From positions 1 through 48,533 of the forward strand of contig JASMLP010000068.1 of NCBI GenBank assembly GCA_030748635.1: a stretch of 48,533 bases of DNA, written 5' to 3'. The position numbers were made by a program, and so were the translations under genes. Below are positions 1 to 11,000 of this stretch, one piece after another; positions within the stretch are counted from its first letter, which is position 1; each line of letters starts with the position of its first letter. The DNA comes from Planctomycetota bacterium. GTDB taxonomy: Bacteria; Planctomycetota; JACQVV01; JASMLP01. The notes below the pieces were generated by a model that saw nothing but the letters and a program-made list of their open reading frames with translations, was not told the DNA's origin and made no database searches.

Positions 1-133
1 AGTTGCTTTGTAATTCTATCGTAAATGCTAGTAACAACCCCTTTTCATGAAAGAGCATACGCCGCACCATAAGCTCCACACTTTTGGTACTGGTATCACA
101 AGGTTCCGCCATTCGAGGGCCGATGCGGAACTT

Positions 134-144
134 CAAGGGGAAAG
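134..144 (+). promoter_or_regulatory. Shine-Dalgarno of the first gene
   Basis: A purine-rich AAGGGGAAAGG sits 7 bases before the ATG at 152. It favours that codon over the in-frame ATG at 47, whose 35 extra residues resemble no part of the enoyl reductase family. Confidence 0.6.
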
Positions 145-151
145 GTACACC

Positions 152-1816
152 ATGTCCGCATCGGAAGATCAGCACATGGAGTCTTGGCGTATAGGCCAGG
201 ATCCATCCGCCTTGTCCGGTCGAGAGATCCTCGACAACATCCATCGATTTCGCGAACCGGTCGATCTTGTCCAAAGTCCGTCCGATGGTCGAATCGGTCT
301 GGATTTTTCCAGTAACGGAAAGTCTCTGAAACACCCCGCCAGCGATTCTGCGTTAAGAGTCGTGGCCAAACTCCCGGCCCTCTTTCCGGAGTGGCTCGGT
401 GATCGCTCTTTCTGCGAAGTACACCGTCTCCGTTTTCCCTATGTAACCGGAGCCATGGCCAACGGGATCGCCAGCACGAAGATCGTCATCGAGATGGCAA
501 AAAGTGGAATGCTCGGTTTCTTTGGAGCGGCCGGCCTGTCCCTCGACCGCGTGGAAGCGGCCATCGACGAGTTGCAGCGCGAACTCGGTCCGAGCGGCGC
601 CAGTTGGGGCTCCAACCTGATCCACAGTCCCAACGAACCGGATCTCGAGTCCGGTGCCGTGGATCTCTATCTACGCCGAAACGTACGTCGTATTTCCGCT
701 TCGGCTTTCATGTCGCTGACATCCCACGTTGTGCGCTACGCGGCCACCGGACTTCAGGTCGGCCCCACCGGACGAATCCTACGCCGCAACCACGTCTTCG
801 CCAAGATCTCCCGACCCGAAGTCGCTCATCACTTCATGTCGCCTCCTCCCCAAGCCATGCTCGACGGTCTGGTTTCCGAGGGACTTCTCACCATCGAGGA
901 GGCGCGTCTCGCCGCGAAGATTCCAGTCGCCGAGGACATCATCGCGGAAGCGGATTCGGGTGGACACACGGACAACCAACCGCTCCCCGCGCTCTTCCCT
1001 ACCATCCTCTCGCTGCGCGACGAACTCTCCAATACTCACGGCTATACCCAACCCATCCGAGTGGGCGCGGCCGGAGGCCTCGGTTGCCCCTCCGCCGTCG
1101 CCGCCGCCTTTTCTCTCGGAGCCTCATTCGTTCTGACCGGAAGCGTGAATCAAGCGGCGATCGAGTCGGGGCTCAGCGACGAAGGCAAAGAGATGCTCGC
1201 TCACGTGGATTTGAACGACGTGATGATGGCACCCGCCGCCGACATGTTTGAACTGGGCATCAAGCTGCAAGTAATCAAACGCGGCTCCATGTTTGGCGTC
1301 CGTGCCGCCAAACTCTACGAGATCTACACCGCCTATAACCGCCTGGAAGAGATTCCCGACGAAGATCGCAATCACCTGGAAAAGAAGGTGTTCGGCCTCT
1401 CCATCCCGGAGGTCTGGGCCGATACCCAGCGATTCTGGGCCCACCGCGACCCGCGGGAGAACGAAAAAGCCGAGGCCGATCCGAAACATAAAATGGCTCT
1501 GTGCTTTCGCTGGTATCTGGGCCAATCCAGCCGATGGGCCATCACCGGTGAAGCCGGCCGACGCCTCGACTACCAGATCTGGTGCGGTCCGGCGATGGGC
1601 GCCTTCAACGACTGGACTCGAGGATCCTTTCTGGAGCAACCGGCGCAACGTTCGGTAGTTCAAATCGCCCTGAACCTTCTCGAAGGGGCTACTCAGATCT
1701 GCCGCGCACAACAGTTGCGCAGCTTCGGCGTGGACGTTCCCGCCGCCGCGTTTCAATTCCGACCGCGACGACTCTCGTTGGTTCCCACACAAAACCCTCT
1801 CTCGAAGGTTTCATGA
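152..1816 (+). CDS. pfaD: PUFA synthase enoyl reductase (PfaD/Pfa1 type)
   Basis: This is a trans-acting FMN-dependent enoyl reductase that saturates selected double bases during PUFA or secondary-lipid chain assembly on the two downstream megasynthases. The 554-residue protein matches PfaD length. It shows the nitronate-monooxygenase/PfaD TIM-barrel signatures: VTGAMANGIAS early, GGHTDNQP in the middle, and the phosphate-binding stretch RVGAAGGLGCPSA followed by VLTGSVNQA. The C-terminal RWYLGQSSRWA and QIWCGPAMGAFNDW are typical of PfaD rather than of stand-alone nitronate monooxygenases. The start at 152 follows a strong Shine-Dalgarno. The stop overlaps the next ATG (ATGATGA at 1813), implying translational coupling. 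In marine pfa loci pfaD is usually last; here it is first, as I recall for myxobacterial pfa1. Family assignment is secure; the exact product is inferred. Confidence 0.93.
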   Translation: MSASEDQHMESWRIGQDPSALSGREILDNIHRFREPVDLVQSPSDGRIGLDFSSNGKSLKHPASDSALRVVAKLPALFPEWLGDRSFCEVHRLRFPYVTGAMANGIASTKIVIEMAKSGMLGFFGAAGLSLDRVEAAIDELQRELGPSGASWGSNLIHSPNEPDLESGAVDLYLRRNVRRISASAFMSLTSHVVRYAATGLQVGPTGRILRRNHVFAKISRPEVAHHFMSPPPQAMLDGLVSEGLLTIEEARLAAKIPVAEDIIAEADSGGHTDNQPLPALFPTILSLRDELSNTHGYTQPIRVGAAGGLGCPSAVAAAFSLGASFVLTGSVNQAAIESGLSDEGKEMLAHVDLNDVMMAPAADMFELGIKLQVIKRGSMFGVRAAKLYEIYTAYNRLEEIPDEDRNHLEKKVFGLSIPEVWADTQRFWAHRDPRENEKAEADPKHKMALCFRWYLGQSSRWAITGEAGRRLDYQIWCGPAMGAFNDWTRGSFLEQPAQRSVVQIALNLLEGATQICRAQQLRSFGVDVPAAAFQFRPRRLSLVPTQNPLSKVS

Positions 1817-4800
1817 TGACCAAACCATCTACCCATCAACGCATCGCCATCGTCGGCATGAGCGCACTCTTTCCCGGATCGGTCGACGCCACCGGATTTT
1901 GGCGCGATATTCTCGCCGGTCGTGACATGATCACCGAAATCCCCGAAACCCACTGGTTGATCGACGACTATTACGACCCGGATCCGAGCGCCAAGGACAA
2001 GACCTACTGCAAGCGTGGGGGTTTTCTCGATTCCGTCCCGTTCAATCCGATGAACTTCGGCGTACCCCCCAGCATCATGCCAGCCACCGATACCTCCCAA
2101 CTGCTGGCGCTGATCGTCGCCCAGCAAGTTCTGGAGGACGCTGCGCAGGGACAGTTCCAGGACATGGATCGGGACAAGATGAGCTGCATCCTCGGAGTCA
2201 CCTCCGGACAGGAACTCCTGGGCTCCATGGTCAACCGACTCCAGCGCCCCGTATGGCAAAAAGCTCTCCGGGAAGCCGGAATCCCCGAGAGCAAAGTGGT
2301 GGAAGTCTGCGATCGAATCAGCGACGAATATGTTCCCTGGCAGGAGAGTTCCTTTCCGGGCCTGCTCGGCAACGTGGTCGCGGGACGGATCGCCAACCGC
2401 ATGGATCTGGGCGGAACCAACTGTGTCACCGACGCCGCCTGCGCGAGCGCGTTCTCAGCCATCTCCATGGCAGTGCAAGAACTCCAACTCGGCTACTCCG
2501 ACATCGTGATCTCCGGCGGAGTGGATACCCTGAACGACATTTTCATGTACACCTGCTTCAGCAAAACCCCCGCCCTCTCTCCCACCGGGGATTGTCGCCC
2601 CTTCTCCGATCAGGCGGACGGAACGCTACTCGGCGAAGGCCTGGCGATGTTCGCCCTCAAGCGTCTGAGCGACGCGGAGCGGGACGGAGACCGCATCTAC
2701 GCCGTACTCGCGGGACTGGGAACCTCTTCGGACGGCCGAGCCAAAAGTGTCTACGCCCCACGCCCCGAAGGCCAAGCCCGAGCTCTTCGACGCGCTTACG
2801 AAGCGGCTGGCTATTCTCCAGCCACCGTCGAACTGGTCGAAGCCCACGGAACCGGCACCAAAGCCGGTGATATCGCCGAGTTTGGAGGCCTGAAGAAGGT
2901 CTTCGAGGAATCGGACCGTCGCGATCGACAGTGGTGCGCGCTGGGCAGCGTCAAGTCCCAGATCGGACACACCAAGGCGGCCTCCGGCGCCGCGGGTCTA
3001 TTCAAAGCGGTGATGGCGCTCCACCACAAAGTCCTCCCGCCAACCATCAAGGTCGACCGCCCCAATCCCAAGCTGAACCTGGAAGAGAGCCCCTTCTATC
3101 TCAACACCAACCCTCGCCCCTGGGTGCGCGGATCGGACCATCCTCGACGAGCATCGGTGAGTTCCTTCGGCTTCGGCGGTAGTAACTTTCACCTCACCCT
3201 CGAAGAATACGCTGGAGCCCACCCGAAAGCGTGGCGTAAACGCATCATGCCCACCGAACTCGTGGTCCTGGGCGCCGACAGCGCGGCCGAACTGGTCACC
3301 ACCCTACGCAACGTGGAGGTGGGCGGCGTGAACTTCTTGCCGTGGTTCGCGCGCAAGACCCAAGCCGAATTTCGGTTCGAAAGTCCGGTACGCGTGGGGA
3401 TCACCGCAACCGATGACGCCGAATTGCGACAACGCCTCCGCACAGCGGCAGATCGCATCGAAAAAAATCCCGAGAGCCCATTCTCTGGCCCGATCGGGAT
3501 CCACTACGCCCTGAACACGGACCCCGGCAAGATCGCGTTCCTGTTTCCGGGTCAGGGAAGTCAGAGTCTGGACATGGGCGCCGATGCCGCCATGACCTGG
3601 CCCCAGTGCATGCAAGCCTGGGAACTCGCGGCCGACGAAAACATGGACGAAACCCTCCGACTCCACGACGTGGTGTTTCCCAAACCGGTTTACGAAAATT
3701 CGGACTCCGACGATCAACTTCAGCGCCTGACCTCCACCGAGTGGACTCAACCAGCGCTCGCGACCGCTTCCCTCGCCCTCCACGAACTTCTCATCTCCCT
3801 GAACATCCAGCCCGACTGTGTGGGTGGACACAGCCTCGGCGAGGTCACCGCGCTCCACGCGGCGGGAGTACTCGACGCGAAAAGCCTTCTGAAAGTGGCT
3901 CGTAAACGGGGCGAACTCATGAAGGAAGCCTCCGCGACCCCCGGCGCCATGATTGCGGCAGTAGCCGACATCGACACCCTGGGCGAACTGGTGAAGGACT
4001 TCGTCCCCGACGTGGTCATCGCCAACCACAACGGCCCCGAGCAGGTCGTCCTTTCAGGAAACACTCAGGCCATCATGAAATTCGAAACCCTCCTACGAAA
4101 GAAGGGGATCGAAGTTCACCGCCTGCCCGTAGCGACCGCCTTTCACTCCAACCTCGTGAGCCCATCGAGCGAACCGTTCCACCAATTCCTCGAGACCATC
4201 CCTTTTACCCAACCCCAGATTCCGGTCTACGCCAACTCCAAAGCGGCACCGTACCCTTCGGACATCTCTCAGATCCGAACCCTCTTGGCCCAGCAGATCG
4301 CCCATCCGGTGCGCTTCGTGGAACAGATCGAGTCGATGTACGATGCCGGTGTTCGCACCTTCCTCGAGGTGGGCCCCAGATCGGTACTCACCAAACTCGT
4401 CAACCGAATCCTCGAAGGCCGCGCCCACCAAGCGATCCACCTCGATCAGAAGAGAAAAAAGGACGTCACCGGATTCCAGGAAGCTCTCGCCCGATTGGCG
4501 ATCTCCGGCATCCAGATCGACTTCCGACCGCTCTGGCAGGAGTACAAGGAAGAGAGCGACCCTCGTCTCGAGGAACGCGCTCCGTTTGCCGTCGATATCA
4601 ACGGCGCCTGCTACGGTAAACCCTATCCTCCCGAAGGCGGCACGGCCGCTCTTCCCGCTCCCAACCCCGAGGAAACTCCGGTGGTGACATCACCCTCTCC
4701 ACTCGCGCCACAACCCGAACCCCCCACCGAGCCCAACTCCATGCCACCCACCCCAACCCCTCAGAGTCCGTCACAAACCCACTCTTCCTCGACACCCTCT

Positions 4801-7800
4801 CCCCTCTCTTCCGCTCAGCAGATGGCGTGGGTGAACGCCTACCAGGAGACCCAGAAACACACCGCCGACGCCCATGCGGCTTATCAAAACGCCATGGCCC
4901 AGACGCATATGGCGTTCTTGCAGTCGATGGAAAAATCCTTCACGGACCTGAGCCAGATGGCATCCGGCCCCCTCTCCGGATCCCCCCTAAAAACCCCTTC
5001 ACCGAAAGCCACCCCTCCAACCGCCTTCACGCCCATCCCTCCTCTGACTCCTCCATCCCCAACACCCGGCTTCACGGAGACTCCGCCCAGTGCAGCAGCC
5101 CCTCTCCCCATGCCAACGATTCCCCAGGCAAGCGACGCAACGCCCCCCACGCCGATTCCGTCGACAGTTCGCCCCTCGCCGACCCCCGCCGCTCCCGCGA
5201 TCCAAAATCTCCAGAAGCTTCTCCTCGACGTGGTCGCCGAAAAAACCGGTTACCCCGTCGAAATGCTCGAAATGGGGATGGACCTCGAATCCGATCTGGG
5301 TGTCGACTCCATCAAACGAGTCGAAATCCTCGCCGCCATGAGTGAGCGCGAACCCAACCTCCCCGAGGTCGACACCTCCGCGATGGCCGCGCTCCAAACT
5401 CTCGGCCAGATCGTCGACTACATGCAAGAGCAAGCCGGCACGTCCCAGCCCACACTTGCCTCCGAACCGACTTCCGTCTCCCCGGAATCCGACCCCACTC
5501 ACCACATTCAAGACCGACTCCTCGACGTGGTCGCTGAAAAGACAGGCTACCCCCTGGAAATGCTAAACCTCGGAATGGATCTGGGAACCGATCTGGGCGT
5601 CGACTCCATCAAGCGCGTCGAAATCCTCGCCGCCATGAAAGAACAGGGATCCGATCTCCCCGAGGTCGACACCTCCGAACTGGCCTTGCTACACACCCTC
5701 GGCCAGATTGTCGACCACATCGGAAACCGCAACGGAAACCGTAACGGAAAGACGACACCCGCTCCGCCATCCACGCCGACCGAAACCACTCCCAACCTAG
5801 GCCGTTTTGTTCTGGAATCGGTGGAAGCGCCGGCGTCCGGCCTGTCAAAGAGAAGCCTCACCCGCGCCGACAAGATCGTGATCACCGACGAGGAGACAGG
5901 AATCGCCCACGCCCTGGCCACTCGACTGAAAGAGCGGGGACTCGACAGCCAAGTCGTCAGGACCGCTCCCGAAAACGCAACGGTCGTGATCTTCCTGGGA
6001 GGGCTTCGAGAAACGAAGGACCGAGACACCGCAGTAGCCATCAACCGCGAAGCCTTCGACCTCGCCAACTCGATCGCTCCATCATTCACCCAACACGGAG
6101 GACTGTTTGTCTCCGTGCAGGACACCGGAGGCGACTTCGGCCTCTCCGGCAGCGATCGAGCGTGGCTGGGCGGACTCAGCGCCCTGATCAAAACCGCCGC
6201 GCAAGAGTGGCCAGACGCTACTCTCAAAGCCATCGATATCGACCGCGCCGACCGAGACGTGAGCCAGGTCGCCGAAGCGCTGACCGAAGAACTTCTCTCT
6301 GGGGGGCCCGAACTCGAAGTGGGACTCAGTCGGGAAGGACGCCGGATCACTCTCCGTAGCCGACCGGTCGAAACCGAAGAGGGGACTCCTGCTCTCGACC
6401 CGAACTCCGTTGTCGTAGCTTCCGGTGGCGCTCGCGGAGTCACCGCCGCCGCTCTCATCGAACTGACTCGCACCTACCGTTGCTCCATGGTCTTGCTGGG
6501 TCGGACCGAACTACACGAAGAGCCTGCATGCTGCGTGGGGATCACCGACGACGCCGAGCTGAAACGAAGTCTTCTGGAGCGCGCGAAACACGCGGGGAAA
6601 AACGTTTCGCCGGCGCAACTGGGGGCCGAAGCCAACAACATCCTCGCCATGCGTGAGATCCGAGCAACTCTGGCAGCCATGGAAGCCGTCGGTTCTCGCG
6701 CACGATATGTGAGCGTGAACGTGCAAGACGCTACGGCCGTTTCGCACGCTCTCGATCGCGTTCGCAAAGAATGGGGACCGATCACAGCTCTGGTTCACGG
6801 AGCCGGTGTACTCGCGGACCGATGGATCGCCGAAAAGACCCGGGACCAATTTGATCGGGTCTTCGATACCAAGGTTCTGGGACTTCAATCTCTTCTCGAT
6901 GCTACCGCGGACGATCCGCTTACCTTGTTGTGCCTCTTCTCCTCGGTGGCCGCGCGATCGGGAAATAGTGGCCAGTGTGACTACGCCATGGCCAACGAGG
7001 TCTTGAACAAGGTAGCCAACCTGGAAGCTTCACGACGAGGTGATGAATGCCTCGTCAAGTCCATGAACTGGGGCCCGTGGGAAGGGGGCATGGTCACCCC
7101 AACTCTGAAAGCCCGCTTCGAAGCCAACGGCGTGCCTCTGATCCCGCTGGAAGTAGGCGCCAAGATGCTGGTGGATGAGATCCGGGGTCGCTTCCCAAAC
7201 CAGGTGGAACTGGTTCTCGGCGCTCCGCCCCTGTCCACCCCCCTCCTGACCGGTGAGAAGGATCCGAAAACGATCTTCGACGTGCAGGTCAGCGAGACGA
7301 CCCATCCCTATCTAGCGGACCACAGCATCCAGAATGTGCCGGTTATCCCGGTCGTGATGGTGCTGGAGTGGTTCACCCGAGCCGCACAGGCTACTCGTCC
7401 GGATCTGGAGGTTGCGGGGTGTCGTGAACTCAAAGTGCTCCGAGGGATTCGCCTGACCCGATTCCGAGATCAAGGGAATCGTTTCCGGGTGTCCTGCCAC
7501 CAGAAGAGCGAAGGCGAAGACACGTTCCTCCACCTCGAATTGCGGGGAGAGGACGACACCTTGCACTACACCGCCAAAGCCGATATGGCCGGACGAATCC
7601 CCCATCACACCGCGACAAAACTTCCCGACATGGACCTGAAACCCTGGGAGATCGAGATCTATGGCGATGCGCTCTTTCACGGACCTCAATTCCAGGTGAT
7701 CCAATCGATGGATGGCGTCTCCAGCAAGGGGATCGCCGCTCACCTGCGTGGAACGGCCGATCTGGGATGGAATGGCGAACCGTGGCGAACGGACGTCGCC

Positions 7801-8085
7801 GCTCTCGATGGCGGGCTACAACTGGCCCTCTTGTGGTCGCAACATGTGCTCGGCGGACGCTCTCTGCCTACCTCCGTGGGGATGCACCGTACCTACGGTC
7901 GTGAACTTCCAAAAGGCTCCATCCACTGCACTCTCCAGGGGAAGGTGGTGAGTCATTCCAAAACGATGAGCAATCTCCAGTTTCGGGATGAAGACGGCAA
8001 AATGATCGCTGAAATGCACGACGTTGAAACCGTCCTCCTCCCCGAATCTCCCGCCCCGAAGGTCGCCGCAACCGAGTCATCATGA
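1813..8085 (+). CDS. pfaA: PUFA/secondary-lipid synthase PfaA-like: KS-AT-ACP-ACP-KR-DH
   Basis: This 2090-residue iterative type I synthase extends the acyl chain. KS: DAACAS nucleophile Cys210, EAHGTGT His345 and GHTKAASG His386. AT: FPGQGSQ near 578 and GHSLGE with Ser674, probably malonyl-specific. A helical Gln/Ala-rich segment (about 1002-1046) lies inside a Pro-rich linker (about 950-1130). Two carrier domains follow, with LGVDSIKRVEIL at Ser1166 and Ser1265, 99 residues apart. KR: ASGGARG near 1537, with Tyr1724 in CDYAMAN. A C-terminal PKS-like dehydratase carries HPYLADH (His1837). Marine PfaA proteins usually have more tandem ACPs (about five to nine); two is low, as in some terrestrial versions. 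The start overlaps pfaD and the stop overlaps the next gene (ATGA). No PfaB or phosphopantetheinyl transferase is present in the window. Domain calls rest on motifs; the fatty acid made is not deducible. Confidence 0.92.
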   Translation: MMTKPSTHQRIAIVGMSALFPGSVDATGFWRDILAGRDMITEIPETHWLIDDYYDPDPSAKDKTYCKRGGFLDSVPFNPMNFGVPPSIMPATDTSQLLALIVAQQVLEDAAQGQFQDMDRDKMSCILGVTSGQELLGSMVNRLQRPVWQKALREAGIPESKVVEVCDRISDEYVPWQESSFPGLLGNVVAGRIANRMDLGGTNCVTDAACASAFSAISMAVQELQLGYSDIVISGGVDTLNDIFMYTCFSKTPALSPTGDCRPFSDQADGTLLGEGLAMFALKRLSDAERDGDRIYAVLAGLGTSSDGRAKSVYAPRPEGQARALRRAYEAAGYSPATVELVEAHGTGTKAGDIAEFGGLKKVFEESDRRDRQWCALGSVKSQIGHTKAASGAAGLFKAVMALHHKVLPPTIKVDRPNPKLNLEESPFYLNTNPRPWVRGSDHPRRASVSSFGFGGSNFHLTLEEYAGAHPKAWRKRIMPTELVVLGADSAAELVTTLRNVEVGGVNFLPWFARKTQAEFRFESPVRVGITATDDAELRQRLRTAADRIEKNPESPFSGPIGIHYALNTDPGKIAFLFPGQGSQSLDMGADAAMTWPQCMQAWELAADENMDETLRLHDVVFPKPVYENSDSDDQLQRLTSTEWTQPALATASLALHELLISLNIQPDCVGGHSLGEVTALHAAGVLDAKSLLKVARKRGELMKEASATPGAMIAAVADIDTLGELVKDFVPDVVIANHNGPEQVVLSGNTQAIMKFETLLRKKGIEVHRLPVATAFHSNLVSPSSEPFHQFLETIPFTQPQIPVYANSKAAPYPSDISQIRTLLAQQIAHPVRFVEQIESMYDAGVRTFLEVGPRSVLTKLVNRILEGRAHQAIHLDQKRKKDVTGFQEALARLAISGIQIDFRPLWQEYKEESDPRLEERAPFAVDINGACYGKPYPPEGGTAALPAPNPEETPVVTSPSPLAPQPEPPTEPNSMPPTPTPQSPSQTHSSSTPSPLSSAQQMAWVNAYQETQKHTADAHAAYQNAMAQTHMAFLQSMEKSFTDLSQMASGPLSGSPLKTPSPKATPPTAFTPIPPLTPPSPTPGFTETPPSAAAPLPMPTIPQASDATPPTPIPSTVRPSPTPAAPAIQNLQKLLLDVVAEKTGYPVEMLEMGMDLESDLGVDSIKRVEILAAMSEREPNLPEVDTSAMAALQTLGQIVDYMQEQAGTSQPTLASEPTSVSPESDPTHHIQDRLLDVVAEKTGYPLEMLNLGMDLGTDLGVDSIKRVEILAAMKEQGSDLPEVDTSELALLHTLGQIVDHIGNRNGNRNGKTTPAPPSTPTETTPNLGRFVLESVEAPASGLSKRSLTRADKIVITDEETGIAHALATRLKERGLDSQVVRTAPENATVVIFLGGLRETKDRDTAVAINREAFDLANSIAPSFTQHGGLFVSVQDTGGDFGLSGSDRAWLGGLSALIKTAAQEWPDATLKAIDIDRADRDVSQVAEALTEELLSGGPELEVGLSREGRRITLRSRPVETEEGTPALDPNSVVVASGGARGVTAAALIELTRTYRCSMVLLGRTELHEEPACCVGITDDAELKRSLLERAKHAGKNVSPAQLGAEANNILAMREIRATLAAMEAVGSRARYVSVNVQDATAVSHALDRVRKEWGPITALVHGAGVLADRWIAEKTRDQFDRVFDTKVLGLQSLLDATADDPLTLLCLFSSVAARSGNSGQCDYAMANEVLNKVANLEASRRGDECLVKSMNWGPWEGGMVTPTLKARFEANGVPLIPLEVGAKMLVDEIRGRFPNQVELVLGAPPLSTPLLTGEKDPKTIFDVQVSETTHPYLADHSIQNVPVIPVVMVLEWFTRAAQATRPDLEVAGCRELKVLRGIRLTRFRDQGNRFRVSCHQKSEGEDTFLHLELRGEDDTLHYTAKADMAGRIPHHTATKLPDMDLKPWEIEIYGDALFHGPQFQVIQSMDGVSSKGIAAHLRGTADLGWNGEPWRTDVAALDGGLQLALLWSQHVLGGRSLPTSVGMHRTYGRELPKGSIHCTLQGKVVSHSKTMSNLQFRDEDGKMIAEMHDVETVLLPESPAPKVAATESS
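5209..5730 (+). repeat. Tandem ACP domain duplication within pfaA
   Basis: Two near-identical carrier units, about 5215-5430 and 5515-5730, each encode LLDVVAEKTGYP at the start and VDSIKRVEILAAM around the phosphopantetheine serine. They are separated by a short Ser/Pro/Glu-rich linker. Tandem ACPs are a hallmark of PUFA synthases, where their number affects yield. A 12-bp tandem repeat (ggaaaccgcaac, then ggaaaccgtaac, 5722-5745, encoding GNRN twice) follows ACP2. Confidence 0.85.
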
Positions 8086-11000
8086 CCTTCGAACCCATCG
8101 CGATCATCGGCCGGAGTTGTGTACTTCCGGGAGCGCACTCTCCCGAAGAACTCTGGGAATCGGTCTACCAAGGACGAGATCTCCTGACCGCCGCCAACGA
8201 ATATCGATGGCGACTTTCTCGCCGTAACGCGCTGGGCGACGAGAAGCGTTCGACCGACCGGACCTGGTCCGACCGAGGTGGCTATGTGGAAGGATTCGCT
8301 CAACATTTCGATCCAAACGGATTCTCCTTACCGGCCGCGGAAATCGAGTCGTTGGACCCTCTCTTTCAGTGGCTCCTCCACACCGGGCGGGAGGCGTTGC
8401 GGGACGCCGGGAATCCGGATACCCAGCGAGCAGGAGCGATCCTTGGCAATCTCTCCTTCCCCTCCTCCGGCCTTTCCCGATACGCCGAGCGCGTGTGGTT
8501 GGGAGAGTCGCTGGCCGACGCCGCTCAAATTCCGCAAACCGCCCCCCGAAACCGTTTCATGTCGGGCCTTCCGGCCCACCTACTGGCCCAAGCGCTCAAC
8601 CTGGGCGATATCGCCTACGCTCTAGATGCCGCCTGCGCTTCCTCCCTGTACGCCATCAAGTTAGCCTGCGATCGCCTTCACGACCGGAACGTGGACATCA
8701 TGCTCGCCGGCGCGGTGAACCGCGCTGACGACCTCTTCCTCCATATCGGCTTCTGCGCGCTCCAAGCGCTCAGTCCCAGCGGCCGCAGTCGCCCGTTCCA
8801 CCGTCAGGCAGACGGCCTGGTACCCGCCGACGGCGCGGGGATGGTCGTTCTCAAACGCCTCGACGACGCGCAAAGAGATGGAGACCGGATCCTAGGGCTG
8901 ATCCGCGCCGTGGCCCTCAGCAACGACGGACGCGGAAACGGCCTCCTCGCTCCAGCCGAGGAAGGGCAGATGCGAGCTATGGAAGAAGCGTACCAACTGG
9001 CCGGACTCTCCCCCACAGACATCTCGCTCCTGGAATGTCACGCCACCGGCACCACCGTGGGAGACAAAACTGAGATCGACAGCATGAGCCGAGTTTTCAA
9101 AGGCGCGGAAGGGTTGCCCATCGGTTCGCTCAAATCCAATCTGGGTCACCTGATCACCGTCGCCGGTGTAGCCGGACTCATCAAGGTGCTCGAGGCGATG
9201 CGAACCGGAATACGCCCCGCCTCTCTACACGCAACCGATCCCAACGAAGCGCTCGAGAATTCGCCCCTGCGAGTCCTCGAAAAGAACGAACCCTGGGAAT
9301 GCGAAGGACCCCGCCGAGCGGGGGTAAGCGCCTTCGGATTCGGCGGCAACAACGCCCACCTGATCGTGGAAGAATACCGCGAAGATTCCCTACCCCAGAC
9401 CTCGAGCCCATCGATGGAAACACTCCGGGATCCCCTGGCCATCGTAAGTGTCGGCGTCATCGCGGGGGACGCTCACGGATGCAACGAAGTGGCTGACAAG
9501 CTGTTTGCGCCATCGGATTCCCATCCGCGCCCCTGCGATCAGGTCCGCCTGTCGATCGAAGGGTTGCGCTTCCCGCCGATCGATCTACAGCGAACACTCC
9601 CTCAGCAACTGCTTCTGCTCGAAGCGACCCAGGAAGCGCTGCACGGCCACTCACCTTTACCTAGCGCGCGAACCGGCGTGTTCGTGGGCATGGGATGCGA
9701 TCCGGAAGTGGCACGCTACGGAGCACGATGGCGCCTCGCGGACTGGGTAGAACAGTGGGGCGTCCGCGATCCGAAATGGCTGGCCCTTGCCCGAGAAGCC
9801 ACGGTTCCGCCCCTGGATGTACCCGGCGTCCTGGGAACCATGCCCAACATTTCCGCCAACCGTCTCAACAGTCAACTCGACCTCACCGGTCGCGGGTTCA
9901 CCGTGTCGGCAGAAGAAATTTCCGGAATCCGAGCCCTCGAGATCGGTGCCCGCGCGCTCCGATCCGGCGAACTGGATATGGCCCTCATCGGAGCCACCGA
10001 CCTCAGCTGCGAACCGGTGAGCCAGACCGCTCTTTCGGCCCTCGGATTCGAAGATCTCACCGGCGATGCGGCCGTGATAATCGTCCTGAAACGGTTAGCG
10101 GACGCACAATCGGACGGAGACACTGTACTCGCGGTAATGGATGACTCCACCCCGGCGGAGTGGGTTGAATGGAAGTCCTCCGAGGTGACCGCTCGCTTCG
10201 GGCACGCCCACGCCTCCAGCGGACTCCTCCAGGTAGCGGCAGCGACCTTGTGCTGTGCCACCCATCAAGGGGTCGGTGGAGACACATTCCCCGAACAGGC
10301 CGGAATCCGGCTATCGATCGACGCACTGGGTGGGCAAAAAGCGGAAGTTCTTCTCACCCCAGGCGCCCCGCACGCCGTGAACCTACCCACTCCCCCCGCC
10401 CCTCGGAACTCCTTGACCTTCCCGGCCCACCCGGCCGAAATCGAACTGCCTCCCATCCCCTCGTTCCACCCCGAAACGGACAGTTCGGTTCTGCGCCCCG
10501 CTGAACCGAACCCCGACCAGGTGTATTCCATGCCCTCCGCTCCCCACCTACCGCCCGTGGTGAAAGAGGATGTCCAGAGCGCTCCGATCGAGGAAACACG
10601 CCCCCCCGTACCGCCGACCCAAACCGCCCCCCCCGTGACCCCACACCTCGAATTCCATCTCGCGGCAACACCCCCTGAAATTCCGACCGGAATCGACTTC
10701 GAATTCACCCAACGCTGGCAAGACCAGCAGGCGCAGGTCGCCCAGTTGCATCAGGACTTCATGGCCCGCCAGACCCAACTCCAGGAACAGTTTCTGAACA
10801 CACAGCAACGCGCACTCGAACACTTCGTGCAGATCTATCAAAAAGTGAATACAGAAGTTCACTGGGATCCCGTCACTCAAGGGGACCCGAGAGCCCACGA
10901 AATCCTCACGCCGGTCATTCCGACCTCTCCTCTCCCCCAGACGACAGAATCGGTGACCAGTCCGTCAAAGGAAAAACCGGCGCCGCCGATCGAGCCCCCT

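Noticed and set aside
1-151. Promoter for the PUFA operon in the first 150 bases
   Set aside because: TTG-like and TA-rich hexamers exist, but none has acceptable spacing, and the upstream region is cut by the window edge.
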